DNA of 64,000 bases from Microbacterium sp. CBA3102. Lineage in GTDB: Bacteria; Actinomycetota; Actinomycetes; Actinomycetales; Microbacteriaceae. Positions 1-10,227 of the stretch are shown here, piece by piece. The translations under genes were made by a program, and so were the position numbers. How positions within the stretch are numbered: the stretch's first letter is position 1; each line of letters starts with the position of its first letter. Where the stretch lies: NCBI RefSeq assembly GCF_007954505.1, contig NZ_CP042412.1:3720001-3784000 (forward strand), in the 5' to 3' direction. The notes under the pieces are model-generated. The model ran no database searches, had not been told where the DNA came from, and saw only the letters and a list, made by a program, of their open reading frames with translations.

Positions 1-1131
1 GCCCGACGGATCCAGCCGCTCGCGAACCAGCTCGTGTCCGCGACCGACTTCGACGACGAGCGGGTCCCTCCGCACCTGCGCATGAACTTCCGCGCCGTGG
101 ACGAGCGCGGCAGGATCGTCGGCTCCGGCCGCGATCTGCGGGCGCTGCAGACGCGACTCTCCGACCGTGCGCGCAGCAGCGTCGCCCGCTCGATCGCCGC
201 CCCTCCCCGATCCGGGAGCTCCGGTGGAGGTCGCGGGCCCGAACGCGTCGCCGCGGCTCCGGTCGAGCAGACCGGCCTCACGGGGTGGACCTTCGGAGAC
301 CTGCCCGAGGTGCTCGACACCCGGGTCGCCGGCGGTGTCGTGCGCGGCTATCCCGCCATCGTGGACCAGGGCAAGAGCGTGTCGGTGCGGGTCGAGTCGA
401 CCCCGGAGGCCGCTGCCGCCTCCACCCGCGACGGCGTGCTGCGCCTGGTGCTGCTCGGTGTGCCCTCCCCCTCCTCGTATGTGCAGGAGCACCTCACGAG
501 TCAGGAGAAGCTGGCACTCGCCGCCTCGCCGTACCCGTCCGCCGCCGCTCTCATCGAGGACTGCCGGGCGGCCGTCGCCCGCAAGGCCATCGAGCGTGTC
601 GTGCCGGAAGGGATCGTGCGCAACGAGGCGGACTTCGCGACGGTGCGCGACGCGGTCTCGGCCACGCTCGTCGATGATCTCTTCGCGTGCGTCTCGCTGG
701 TCGCACGCATCCTCACCCGATCCCGCGACGTCGAACGCGGCATCAAGTCCCAGAATTCGCTCGCGCTGCTCGGACCGCTCAACGACATCCGCACCCAGCT
801 GAGCGGCCTTCTGCATGCCGGCTTCGTCTCCGCCGCCGGTGTCGACCGTCTCGCACAGTTCCCCCGCTACCTGGAGGGGATGCTCGACCGCCTGAAGACC
901 CTCGCCAGCGAGCCGGGCAAGGACCGCGCCCGCATGACCGAGTACGAGCGCATGGCGAACGCGTTCGAGGACGCCGGGGGCACGATTCCCCTCCGCCGCG
1001 ACGCGACGCCTTCGCTCGTCGAGGTGCGCTGGCTGCTGGAGGAGTACCGCGTGAGTGTGTTCGCGCAGCGCCTGGGTACCGCCCAGCCGGTGTCGCCGCA
1101 GCGCATCATGAAGGCGCTCTCGGGTCGCTGA
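1..1131 (+). CDS. hrpA: ATP-dependent RNA helicase HrpA, C-terminal part (5' end outside window)
   Basis: The frame is open from the first base, so this is the 3' portion of a longer gene; the GTG at 34 is internal, not a start. The visible protein, about 376 residues, matches the C-terminal DUF3418 region of HrpA-type DEAH helicases: near the start a stretch reading PPHLRMNFRAVDERGR, then a GWTFGDLPEV segment and an SYVQEHLTSQEKLALA segment. The ATPase motifs lie upstream and cannot be checked. HrpA helicases act on RNA and on stalled translation complexes in the cytoplasm. The 3' end overlaps the convergent giant surface-protein gene by 26 bp, and I see no terminator hairpin between them. 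Identification rests on family resemblance of the tail only. Confidence 0.85.
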   Translation, partial: ARRIQPLANQLVSATDFDDERVPPHLRMNFRAVDERGRIVGSGRDLRALQTRLSDRARSSVARSIAAPPRSGSSGGGRGPERVAAAPVEQTGLTGWTFGDLPEVLDTRVAGGVVRGYPAIVDQGKSVSVRVESTPEAAAASTRDGVLRLVLLGVPSPSSYVQEHLTSQEKLALAASPYPSAAALIEDCRAAVARKAIERVVPEGIVRNEADFATVRDAVSATLVDDLFACVSLVARILTRSRDVERGIKSQNSLALLGPLNDIRTQLSGLLHAGFVSAAGVDRLAQFPRYLEGMLDRLKTLASEPGKDRARMTEYERMANAFEDAGGTIPLRRDATPSLVEVRWLLEEYRVSVFAQRLGTAQPVSPQRIMKALSGR

Positions 1132-4100
1132 CCCGCGGCGAGAACCGGTCGGGTCCCGCAGGTCCTCTTCCCGCCACCAGCAGCAGGCCGACGAGCAACA
1201 GGACGACTCCCAGCGGAAGCAACGGCTGGACCGCGGTGCCGCCCGTCGTGGGAAGTGTGCCGCCACCGCCCGCTGCCGGTGGCCGTACCTCGAACGTCGC
1301 ACGCACGGCACCGCTGTCCTCGCCCTCGAGGATGACGCTGTGAGTTCCCGGTTCGAGGTCCAGCGGCACCGTGAACTCGAACGCGATGTCCCCGCCGACC
1401 GAAGCGGTGAAACGACCGAGCTCGATCGGCGTCGATTCCAGAGTCGCGATGATGCTCTCCCCGGGGAGGAACCCCAGCCCCACGACTCCTTGTATTTCGC
1501 CGGCGATGCGCGAGTCGAAGGCGAGAGAGACGCGAGCGCCGCCCACGCGAACGAGCGTCGCGTCGGAGACGTTCCCGAACTCATCGGCGGCGGTCGCCGA
1601 CACGAGCGCGCCCAGCGCGAGCGGTTCGTCCGGTACGCACTCGAATCGGGAGTCCGCGCCCACGGTGCTGACACAGATCACGGTCCCGCCACTGTCCCGC
1701 ACCGTCACGGTGAGACCGGGGAGAGAGGTGCCGGAAACACGGCTTCCGTTCGTGGGGTCGAGCACCGGCGCGGGCGGCGGCGAAGCCACGACCGTCACGG
1801 TGACGGGGTCGGAGTCCGGAGAGGTGTTCCCTCCCGCGTCCGTCTGCACGGCGACCAGTGTCACGGAGCCGGACTCGAATGGCGTCGCGGGGAAGCACTG
1901 CCACCGTCCGTCCGTACCGACGATGGTCGTGCAGGTGTCGGTACCGTTGGCAGCCACCGTCACGGTCGCACCCGGCTCTCCGTCACCCTCTATCGCCGGA
2001 CGCGCTCCCACCGTCGAACCGTCGACGGGGGTGTCGATGACCACCGGATCGGGAGGCGTGGTGTCGAGCACTTCCACCTCCGCGACATCGGTCCCGGACA
2101 CGCCGCTGATCGCAAAGGAGACGATCGCCGTTCCCGGCTCATCCGACGTGAGAGTGGCTGTGTGAGTACCGTCGCCGTTGTCGACGGGCGTGGAGAGGCT
2201 TCCGAGAGTCGTCATCATCGACACTCCGACAGACTCAACCGTGGGATTGCCGTAGCGATCCGCGAGATGAACGGTGATCGTCGAGCTGCCTGCTCCCGCT
2301 TCGAACTGCGGAGGCGATGCGGAGATCGTCGATGACCCCGCATCCGGCGGACCCGCCACGAATGCCACGGTCGCCGTGTCCGTACCGGCCACACCGTCGA
2401 CGGTGAATGTGATCGTCGCGCTGCCCGCCGATGTCGACGACGTCAACACCGCACGATACGTGCCATCGCCCTCATCCGACACCGACCCGATCGTTCCCGC
2501 GGACGAGCTGATACCCACGACATCCCCGAGCCCTGGAACGGGGTTGCCGAATGCGTCCCGCACCACCACGGTCACCGTCGACGTCGACACCCCATCCGCG
2601 ACGATCGAGTCCTCGGACACGGAAATCGTCGAGGAGTTCGCATCCGGTGAACCTGCCACGAACGCCACTGTGGCGGTGTCCGTGCCCGGCACATCCTCGA
2701 CGGTGAACGACACGGTCGCGGTGCCCGCCGTGGTCGACGACGTCAACACCGCACGATACGTCCCGTCGCCCTCATCAGCGACGGACCCGACCACTCCCGC
2801 AGACGAGCTGATCCCCACGACATCCCCGAGTCCCGGAACGGGGTTGCCGAGTGCATCCCGCACCACCACGCTCACCGTCGACGTCGACACCCCATCCGCG
2901 ACGATCGAGTCCTCGGACACGGAGATCGTCGACGATCCCGCATCCGGCACCCCCGCCACGAACGCCACGACCACCGAGCGCGTCGCGGGCGCTCCATCCA
3001 CGGTGAAGGTCACCGACGCCGACGGGGGCTCCGTACTCGTGGGCGCGGTGAGGATCGAGGTGTAGGTACCGTCGCCGTTGTCCACCGCGGTCGTGATGCT
3101 GCCCGCGGTCGTCGCCATCTCCACGTCGTCCCCGCCTCCCCCTACGGGGTTGCCCGAAGCATCGAGCAGACGCACGGTGATTGTCGACGTGCTGACGCCG
3201 TCGGCTTCGAGGAATCCGGGGTCGGCCTCGATCGTGGACGTGCCGGGATCAGGAGCACCCGCCACGAACTCCACCGACGCCGTCTGCGTCCCGGCGACTC
3301 CTTCGAGGGTGAAGGTCAGGATGGCCGTGCCGGTCATCGTGTCCGAGGTCAGCACGGCGTCATAGGTCCCGTCGCCGTTGTCGGAGGTCACACTCACCGT
3401 TCCCGCGGTCGTCTCGATCACCACCGCCCCTCCCGAGACGTTCAGGACGTTGTCGAACGCGTCATACAGCGTGACCGTGACGATCGACTCCGACCCACCA
3501 TCCGCGGTGAGGACCGCCGGTTGCGCGTCGATCTGCGAAGTGGAGGCATCCGCCTGCCCCGCCACGAACTGCACCACCGTCGTCGCGACACCATCGACGC
3601 CATCGACCGTGAAGCTCACCACCGCGGTCGCCGCCTGCGTGGTCGACGTCAACGCCGCCGTATAGGTGCCGTCGGCATTGTCCGTCACCGCCCCGACGGT
3701 GCCGATGTCGGAGAGGATCTCCACGATGTCGCCGGCATCGGTGACCGGGTTCGACTGCGCATCACGAAGCGTCACCGTGATCTGCGCCGTCGAGACGCCG
3801 TCGGCGACGATGACACCCGGAGCTGCCGCGATCGACGAGGTCGCCGGATCCGCCACCCCGGCCACGAACGTCACCACCGCATCATCAGTGCCCACCGCGC
3901 CGCCGATCGCGAAAGTCACAGTCGCCTGCCCCGCCGCCGTCGACGACGTCAACGTCGACGTATACGTGCCATCCGCGTTGTCCACGGGAGCACTGAGCGA
4001 ACCGGCAGTCGTATCCATCGTCACCGCGACACCACCCGACGTCAGCGGGTTGCCCTCGGCATCCCTCAGCGTCACCGTGACCGTCGACGTCGACACACCA

Positions 4101-7100
4101 TCCGCAGTGATCGACGTCGGATCCGCCTCGATCGTGGACGTGTCCGCCGACGCATCACCGGCGACGAACGCGACCTCGACCGTCGCCACCGCAGCCACCC
4201 CGCCGATAGTGAAGCCCACCGTGGCCGCCCCCACCGCCGTCGGTGCCTGCAACGTCGCCGTATACGTGCCGTCCCCGTTGTCGACCGTCCCGGAAACCAT
4301 CCCCGCGTCGGTCACGATCTCCACATCGTCCCCGCCGACGCCCAGCGGATTGCCGTTGGCATCGACCAACGTCACCGTGACCTGCGACGACGACACACCA
4401 TCCGCAACAAGCTCGGTAGGAGCAGCGTCGATCAACGACTGCGTCAGATCAGCAGCACCCGGCGTGAAGTCCACCTCAACCGTCGCAGCAGCAGCCGCAC
4501 CATCGATCGTGAACGACACCGTCGCCGTCCCCGCCGTCGTGTCCGACGTCAAAGTCGCCCCATACGTCCCCTCACCGTTGTCCACCGTCGCCGACACCGA
4601 ACCGACATCACTCAGAATCTCGACGACAGCACCGCCGACCGCCAACGGATTCCCCTGCCCATCGACCAGCCGCACCGTCACAGCCGAACTCGACACACCA
4701 TCCGCCTCGATCGACACCGGGTCAGCCTCGATCGTCGACGAATCCAGATCCGGGGCACCCGCCACGAACTCCACCGACGCCGTCTGCGTGGAGAGCACCC
4801 CATCCACCCGGAAGGACACGCCCGCCTCACCGGCGACGGCGGAGGTCACCTGCGCCGTCCAGGTGCCGTCGCCCTGATCGACCGGCACCGAGAGCGAGCC
4901 CGACGTGGTCTCGAGGGTGACGACGACGCCCGTGGTCACTGGATTGTCGAACTCATCGCGGACCGACACGGTCACCTCCGCGGCGGCGACACCGTCGGCG
5001 ACAACCGTGTCCGGGACAGCCGTGATCGTCGAGTCGTCTGGACTGGCGCTGCCGGCGACGAACTCGATCTCCGCCGTCGCCGATGCGGGAACCCCGTCGA
5101 CCGTGAAGGACACCTCGGCGGTACCGCTGACCGTCGACGTGGCGTAGGCGACGACCGCGCCGGCAGAGATGGTCGGGGCAGTGATCGTCCCCACCGTGAT
5201 CGAGAACTCCGCCTGCCCTGGGGACGGGACGACCGCGTTGCCGAACGAGTCGAAGAGGGTCACTTCCACGGTCGATGCCGAAACGCCGTCAGCCGTCACC
5301 GTCGTGGGGGCTGCCACGATGACAGCGTTGCCCGGGTCCGCCTCGCCTGCGACGAACTCTACTGTCGTCGTGTTCGGACTCAGCACTCCGCCCACGCGGA
5401 AGCCCAGTGTTGCCACCGAGGCGGTGGTCGACGCGGTGAGTATGGCCGCGTAGGTCCCGTCGCCGTTGTCGGTCGTGGTGGTGACTGCACCGGCGTCCGT
5501 GAAGATGTCGACGTCCGCACCGCCTTCGACCAGAAGCGTGCCCTGCGCGTCGCGCACAGAGACGGTGACCGTCGCCGTCGAGACACCGTCGGCGACGATC
5601 ACCGTCGGATCGGCGACGATGCCGGAGGTCACCGCATCGGGTGCGCCCGCGAGGAACTGCACCTGCGTGGTGTTGTCGCCCGTCGCACCGTCGACGACGA
5701 AGCCCAGTGTCGCGATGCCCGGTGAGGGAGGCGCGGTGAGTATCGCGGTGTACGTGCCGTCGCCGTAGTCCACGGGCGTGGAAAGGCTACCGAGGTCACT
5801 GGTGATCTCGACGTCAGCGCCCCCGACGCCGAGGGGGTTGCCGTTGGCGTCGATCAGCGTCACGGTGATCGCCGATTGGCTCACGCCGTCGGCCGTGACT
5901 GCCGACGGCGAGGCGCTGATGGTGGATTCCGACACCGATGCCGCGCCAGGCACGAGCTGGATCTGTGCGGAATTCGTGCCGATCGTGCTGTCGATGACAG
6001 GTCGCAGCGTGGCCGCGCCTGCCGTGGTCGGAGCGACGAAGGTCGCCGTGTACGTGCCGTCACCGTTGTCGGTCGCGGTCGAGACTGAGCCGGTGTCGAT
6101 CGCGATGCTGATGTCCGCTCCGCCGACGCCGACAAGATTGCCGTAGCCATCGACCACCGTGACGGTGACGGTGGACGACGAGACACCATCTGCCACCAGA
6201 GAGTCCGGGTCCACGGCTATCGTCGTCGTCGATGCGGACGGTTCACCGGCGGTGAAGTTGACCGCCACCGTCTGCTCTCCTGGCTGGCCCTCGTAGGTGA
6301 AGCCGATCGTCGCGATGCCCGTCGTCGTGGGCGCCACGAGCGTCCCGGTCCAGGTTCCGTCACCGTTGTCGGTCACCCCGACGATCTGGCCTGCGTCGGT
6401 GAGGATATCGACCGCCCCGCCCGTCGATACGAGGTTGCCGAGCGCATCGCGCAACGTCACGGTGACGACCGCGCCGGATTCGCCGTCGGCCGGCAAGGAG
6501 AGAACAGAGGACACGATCGTCGAGGTGGTCAGGGAGACCGGTCCGGCGACGAATTCGACTGTCGCCGGAGGCCCGACGATCTCGATCGCGCCACCGATGA
6601 ATGCTTGAACCGAGAAGAAGCCGGAGACCACCGAGGTCACAGGAACCGAGCACATGCCCGCTCCATCGGTCACACACGAGGTCGCGCCGAGGTCGGCGTC
6701 GTCGGAGACCTGGAAGGTGACGAGGATGCCGGCGAGGTCTTCACCCGCGGCGTTGCGGACGGTGACGATGGCCGAGTGCTCGTCGGTTCCATCGGCGATG
6801 CGTGATCCTGCGGTCGTCTCCAACAGCGACTCGGTCGCGCTCGGTTCGTCATCATCGAGCACTGTCACCGCGACCGGGTCGAGGAGCAGGCCGTCGAAGT
6901 TGGGGTCGGGGGAACTGACGGCATGTTCGATCGAGGTCGGTCGATCGCCGTTGACCAGCAAGTCATCGACGGCCTCGATCGTCACCGACCCCGAAACCGC
7001 GGTGGTGCCGATGACCAGCGGCGTCGGTGTGACGGACACCCACGACGGATCGGCGATCACCTGGTCGATGGTGATCGGGGCGGTGGCGGCGAGGCTCGTG

Positions 7101-9094
7101 GTGACGACATAGTCTTCGCCCGCCTCCCCCTCGGTCACCGTGAGCGAGGTCGGTGCGAGCGAGAGGGGAGACACATACGTGACGACGTTGTCGGTGGACG
7201 TGGAAGCGACGGACGGGTTGCCGTCGAGATCGACCACGGCGCCCGCCGCCAAGCCTGCTTCCACCGACCCGGAGGCATCGGCGCGCACGACGACTTCGAA
7301 CGTCGTCGATGTGATCGCGACGACATCGACCACGCGGGCACCCGGCGCCGTCGAGTTCGACACGTCGATCGCGCCGGCTTCGAGCGCACCGGCGATCGGC
7401 TCCGAGAACTGGACCGAGAAGCGGATGTCACGTTCGGAGGTGGGGTCGGCTTGACTGGCCGCCTGGTCGACGGTGACGCGCGGCCCGCAGCCATCCGGCT
7501 CGGTCTGAGCCACGATGCGCGAGTACTGCGAGCTCGCCCCGGTGGCCGCTATCGTCTGGATCCGGATGTTGCCGGGGCCGAGTGTGTAGGGAACGGTCAC
7601 GGTCGTCGGCGTCGACACGGCTTCTGCTCGACCGAGGTAGACCTCCGCCTGCGTGGCGGCCGTGTAGTAGAGGTCGAGGTCGACCGGAACGAGCGGGATC
7701 GAGCCCACGGTCGGCGGCGCGACGACGACATCGAGAGTGCACTGCAGCGTGTCATAACTCACGGAGGTGGGGAACCAGGTCGTGATCCCTTGATTGGCCG
7801 TCAGCGACGCGTTGTGGACGAGCGCGATCGAATTCGTCTCGTTCGTCGCCGTCCCCCCTCCGAACGATGCCGGACCGAAGGTGTTGCGCTGCACGGTGAG
7901 GATCCCCGACCCCGGGCCCACGTACACGGAGTTCTGCACCCGACCGTCGAAGGAGTTCGAGTCGACCGTCCACCCGCTCGGTTGCAACGCGGTGCGCCCC
8001 ATATCGCTGAAGAAGACGCCGAATCCGGTCGTCCTTCCGGGCGTGTGCTCGAAGGAGTTGCGGGAGATCAGGTTGTCGCTGCCTGCCCGGTTGATCCAGA
8101 CCGACGTGTATCCGGAGGTGTTGTTGATGTTGATGAACCGATTGCCGACGATCCGAGCCTCGGTGAGGGTCGCCCCCCGCAGATCGAGCGGGAAACGACC
8201 GGGTTGGAATCCGTCGAAGATCGACCCCGTGATCGTCAGACGGGTGAGCGCAGCCGCGCCTTGGACGACCACAGCGTCATAGGCATCCGTGTCGGGGTTG
8301 ATGAACCGCATCGCGTCGAGGGTCAGATCGTTGAGGGTCGCACCGTTCGCGATGCCGATCGCTCCTCCACCGCCACCCCACGGGGAGCCGACCTCCACGT
8401 TGCGCAGGGTCACTCGATCCGAGCCGCCGGCGAACCAGAAGCACCGTTCGAGGGCGATGCTGCCGGAATCGACGCAGCTGCCGTTCTCCACGGTGACATC
8501 GTCACCGCTGGGGCCGAACACGAAGGCGGTCTCATTGGAGCGGACGTTCTCGAAGTTGCGCACGGTCACACCGGGACCGTTGAGGTAGAACGCGGCCACG
8601 CCGTTGCCGTCATTGAGCGACGCCACTCCCAACCGGCTCTGGAAGTCGATGACCACGCTTCGGGTCGCCAGGAACGCCGCTCCGCCGTCTCCGAAGGGCG
8701 ACAATGCTCCGACGTGCATCCAGTTTGCCGCGCCGGATCCCGAGACCACGATCGTGCCGCTGGGCTGCACACCGGGTGTGGAGGCATCGACGTCTTCTGC
8801 CGGTGCGATCACGATGGTGTCGTCGACGGCGCTGGCGTTGGACTCCTGCAGCGCCGCGCGGAGCGTGCACACTCCGGTGGAGGTCAGACACACCCCGTCG
8901 CCCGGGCTCAGGTCGTCGCCCTGATGGCTGAGCGAGTCGATGAGGAAGACTCTGTCAGCGGCGACGGCGGGTTGCGTGGGGCCCACGACTGCGGCGACGA
9001 TCACCGTCAGAAGCGCACCGACGACCACCATCGCTCGCAGGCGGAATCTCCGTCGTTGAGATTCTGGCCTACCTGCGCTGTGTCTGTGAGCCAT
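1106..9094 (-). CDS. Giant LPXTG-anchored surface protein with beta-helix head and about 16 Ig-like (Big_1) repeats
   Basis: A 2662-residue cell-wall-anchored protein, probably an adhesin. A twin-arginine-poor but basic signal peptide ends near residue 45 (cleavage after AVA). A CSLREA-like start and a right-handed beta-helix region follow to about residue 500 (GDGVC, CTLRAALQESN, many NxF/VRN turns). A Calx-beta-like and Ig-like linker comes next, then about 16 bacterial Ig (invasin Big_1) repeats of roughly 100 residues with the signatures ADGVSTSTVTV, GNP, DNGDGTYTA and VEFVAG. Two Big_6-like domains (DTTPPDPVVIDTPVDG) come next. The tail has LPTTG at about residue 2614, a hydrophobic helix and a polar end, the layout of a sortase substrate. 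The ATG at 9094 has GGGAGG upstream. No sortase gene is in the window. Confidence 0.9.
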   Translation of the reverse strand: MAHRHSAGRPESQRRRFRLRAMVVVGALLTVIVAAVVGPTQPAVAADRVFLIDSLSHQGDDLSPGDGVCLTSTGVCTLRAALQESNASAVDDTIVIAPAEDVDASTPGVQPSGTIVVSGSGAANWMHVGALSPFGDGGAAFLATRSVVIDFQSRLGVASLNDGNGVAAFYLNGPGVTVRNFENVRSNETAFVFGPSGDDVTVENGSCVDSGSIALERCFWFAGGSDRVTLRNVEVGSPWGGGGGAIGIANGATLNDLTLDAMRFINPDTDAYDAVVVQGAAALTRLTITGSIFDGFQPGRFPLDLRGATLTEARIVGNRFININNTSGYTSVWINRAGSDNLISRNSFEHTPGRTTGFGVFFSDMGRTALQPSGWTVDSNSFDGRVQNSVYVGPGSGILTVQRNTFGPASFGGGTATNETNSIALVHNASLTANQGITTWFPTSVSYDTLQCTLDVVVAPPTVGSIPLVPVDLDLYYTAATQAEVYLGRAEAVSTPTTVTVPYTLGPGNIRIQTIAATGASSQYSRIVAQTEPDGCGPRVTVDQAASQADPTSERDIRFSVQFSEPIAGALEAGAIDVSNSTAPGARVVDVVAITSTTFEVVVRADASGSVEAGLAAGAVVDLDGNPSVASTSTDNVVTYVSPLSLAPTSLTVTEGEAGEDYVVTTSLAATAPITIDQVIADPSWVSVTPTPLVIGTTAVSGSVTIEAVDDLLVNGDRPTSIEHAVSSPDPNFDGLLLDPVAVTVLDDDEPSATESLLETTAGSRIADGTDEHSAIVTVRNAAGEDLAGILVTFQVSDDADLGATSCVTDGAGMCSVPVTSVVSGFFSVQAFIGGAIEIVGPPATVEFVAGPVSLTTSTIVSSVLSLPADGESGAVVTVTLRDALGNLVSTGGAVDILTDAGQIVGVTDNGDGTWTGTLVAPTTTGIATIGFTYEGQPGEQTVAVNFTAGEPSASTTTIAVDPDSLVADGVSSSTVTVTVVDGYGNLVGVGGADISIAIDTGSVSTATDNGDGTYTATFVAPTTAGAATLRPVIDSTIGTNSAQIQLVPGAASVSESTISASPSAVTADGVSQSAITVTLIDANGNPLGVGGADVEITSDLGSLSTPVDYGDGTYTAILTAPPSPGIATLGFVVDGATGDNTTQVQFLAGAPDAVTSGIVADPTVIVADGVSTATVTVSVRDAQGTLLVEGGADVDIFTDAGAVTTTTDNGDGTYAAILTASTTASVATLGFRVGGVLSPNTTTVEFVAGEADPGNAVIVAAPTTVTADGVSASTVEVTLFDSFGNAVVPSPGQAEFSITVGTITAPTISAGAVVAYATSTVSGTAEVSFTVDGVPASATAEIEFVAGSASPDDSTITAVPDTVVADGVAAAEVTVSVRDEFDNPVTTGVVVTLETTSGSLSVPVDQGDGTWTAQVTSAVAGEAGVSFRVDGVLSTQTASVEFVAGAPDLDSSTIEADPVSIEADGVSSSAVTVRLVDGQGNPLAVGGAVVEILSDVGSVSATVDNGEGTYGATLTSDTTAGTATVSFTIDGAAAAATVEVDFTPGAADLTQSLIDAAPTELVADGVSSSQVTVTLVDANGNPLGVGGDDVEIVTDAGMVSGTVDNGDGTYTATLQAPTAVGAATVGFTIGGVAAVATVEVAFVAGDASADTSTIEADPTSITADGVSTSTVTVTLRDAEGNPLTSGGVAVTMDTTAGSLSAPVDNADGTYTSTLTSSTAAGQATVTFAIGGAVGTDDAVVTFVAGVADPATSSIAAAPGVIVADGVSTAQITVTLRDAQSNPVTDAGDIVEILSDIGTVGAVTDNADGTYTAALTSTTQAATAVVSFTVDGVDGVATTVVQFVAGQADASTSQIDAQPAVLTADGGSESIVTVTLYDAFDNVLNVSGGAVVIETTAGTVSVTSDNGDGTYDAVLTSDTMTGTAILTFTLEGVAGTQTASVEFVAGAPDPGTSTIEADPGFLEADGVSTSTITVRLLDASGNPVGGGGDDVEMATTAGSITTAVDNGDGTYTSILTAPTSTEPPSASVTFTVDGAPATRSVVVAFVAGVPDAGSSTISVSEDSIVADGVSTSTVSVVVRDALGNPVPGLGDVVGISSSAGVVGSVADEGDGTYRAVLTSSTTAGTATVSFTVEDVPGTDTATVAFVAGSPDANSSTISVSEDSIVADGVSTSTVTVVVRDAFGNPVPGLGDVVGISSSAGTIGSVSDEGDGTYRAVLTSSTSAGSATITFTVDGVAGTDTATVAFVAGPPDAGSSTISASPPQFEAGAGSSTITVHLADRYGNPTVESVGVSMMTTLGSLSTPVDNGDGTHTATLTSDEPGTAIVSFAISGVSGTDVAEVEVLDTTPPDPVVIDTPVDGSTVGARPAIEGDGEPGATVTVAANGTDTCTTIVGTDGRWQCFPATPFESGSVTLVAVQTDAGGNTSPDSDPVTVTVVASPPPAPVLDPTNGSRVSGTSLPGLTVTVRDSGGTVICVSTVGADSRFECVPDEPLALGALVSATAADEFGNVSDATLVRVGGARVSLAFDSRIAGEIQGVVGLGFLPGESIIATLESTPIELGRFTASVGGDIAFEFTVPLDLEPGTHSVILEGEDSGAVRATFEVRPPAAGGGGTLPTTGGTAVQPLLPLGVVLLLVGLLLVAGRGPAGPDRFSPRVSDPRAPS
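2065..6830 (-). repeat. Tandem array of about 300-bp units encoding Big_1 Ig-like domains
   Basis: About 16 in-frame units of close to 300 bp lie head to tail inside the giant surface-protein gene. Each encodes one Ig-like domain and recurs with phrases such as GGTNCCGTCGCC on the plus strand. Limits are approximate. Most units are diverged, but units near the 3' end are much more alike. This looks like growth by unequal crossing-over. Confidence 0.85.
2341..2940 (-). repeat. Two nearly identical 300-bp repeat units in direct tandem
   Basis: Bases 2341-2640 and 2641-2940 align without gaps over 300 bp and differ at only a minority of positions. The encoded domains share long runs such as EDSIVADGVSTSTV and GNPVPGLGDVVGISSSAG. 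They are the most similar pair in the array, consistent with a recent duplication. Confidence 0.85.
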
Positions 9095-9206
9095 CGTGAG
9101 CCTCCCGGCCCAACCCCCGTAATGTCAGGATGCCCAGGGCATCGACCGGGCACAAGCCCATCTTTGGCGCACGCCGGGAACTTGGAAACGGGCATAGCCT
9201 GGGGAC

Positions 9207-10151
9207 ATGGCTCGCGCGATCGTGTACACCGAAATCGGCTCCCCGGACGTCCTGCACCTGATCGAGATCCCCGACCCGGTCGCGGCCCGCGGTGAGGTCG
9301 TCGTGCGGATCGAGGCGGCGGGTGTGAATCCGATCGACGCGAAGCTCCGCGGCGGCAAGCGGCCCTCTCCGCCGATCACCGAGCCGCGTCCGGTCGGCTT
9401 CGACGGCGCCGGGGTGATCGAGGTGCTCGGCGAGGGCGTCGACGATCTCCGGGTCGGCGACCGGGTGGCGATCCGAGACGGGCACGGCACGTACGCCTCC
9501 GCGCTCGCCGTCCCCGCGGAGCACCTCGCACCTCTTCCGGACGCGGTCACGATGGCCGAGGGCGCCGCGATCGGCATTCCGGCAGGAACCGCCTACCAGG
9601 CCCTTCGCTCTCTCGATGTCGTCGACGGCGACGTGCTTCTCGTGCACGGAGGCTCAGGGGCGGTCGGGCAGGCCGCCGTGCAGTTCGCCGTCGCCTGGGG
9701 CGCGACCGTGATCGCAACCGGAAGCCCTGCCCGCCACGACCAGCTGCGCGAACTCGGCGCCCTCCCCGTGGCATACGGCGACGGGCTGATCGACCGGATC
9801 CGCGACGCCGCTCCCTCCGCCGTCACGGTGGTGCTCGACTGTGCCGGCACCGACGAGGCGATCGAGACGTCCCTCGCGCTGGTGTCCGACCGCGACCGTA
9901 TCGCGACGATCGTTCGAGGACCGGATGCCGCGTCGTTCGGCATCCGCGCCTTCTCCGGGGGCTCACCGGTGCCGCTCACCGACCAGGAGCTCGCATGGCG
10001 CGCCGAAGCGCTGCCTCAGACGATCGCGCTCCTGGAGACCGGGGACTTCACGGCCGAGCTCGGACAACAGTTGCCGCTTGCCGAGGCGGTGCGGGCCCAT
10101 GAGCTCCTGGAGTCCGGCGCCGCCTCCGGAAAGATCATCCTGGTGCCGTAG
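9207..10151 (+). CDS. NADPH:quinone oxidoreductase-like MDR family enzyme
   Basis: A 314-residue medium-chain dehydrogenase/reductase of the zinc-free quinone oxidoreductase (QOR) type. The N-terminal GroES-like fold carries the usual AAGVNPIDAKLR and GFDGAGVIEVLGEGV motifs. The nucleotide-binding motif VHGGSGAVGQAAVQFA lies near residues 149-164. The zinc-ligand pattern of true alcohol dehydrogenases is absent. Such enzymes reduce quinones or activated alkenes with NADPH in the cytosol; the substrate cannot be told from sequence. It is divergent from the giant surface-protein gene, and the 112-bp gap between them holds both promoters. Confidence 0.85.
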   Translation: MARAIVYTEIGSPDVLHLIEIPDPVAARGEVVVRIEAAGVNPIDAKLRGGKRPSPPITEPRPVGFDGAGVIEVLGEGVDDLRVGDRVAIRDGHGTYASALAVPAEHLAPLPDAVTMAEGAAIGIPAGTAYQALRSLDVVDGDVLLVHGGSGAVGQAAVQFAVAWGATVIATGSPARHDQLRELGALPVAYGDGLIDRIRDAAPSAVTVVLDCAGTDEAIETSLALVSDRDRIATIVRGPDAASFGIRAFSGGSPVPLTDQELAWRAEALPQTIALLETGDFTAELGQQLPLAEAVRAHELLESGAASGKIILVP

Positions 10152-10227
10152 GCGGGCCTCTGTCGATCGGGGCGCATGCCGGTGAAGAATGCGGCGTCGC
10201 GTCCGCGGCACCCCGTACGCTGAGACC

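Noticed and set aside
3521..5725. A 734-codon open frame on the plus strand inside the giant surface-protein gene
   Set aside because: It is the antisense of the Ig repeats; its protein is Arg/His-rich and low in complexity, as high-GC antisense frames are, with no domain or ribosome site.
2065..6830. Regularly spaced repeats considered as a CRISPR array
   Set aside because: The units are about 300 bp, in frame and protein-coding; there are no short repeats with unique spacers and no cas genes.
6923..9295. A 790-codon plus-strand frame
   Set aside because: Antisense of the beta-helix region, Arg/Gly/Asp-rich, no recognisable fold; the minus frame has a signal peptide and known domains.
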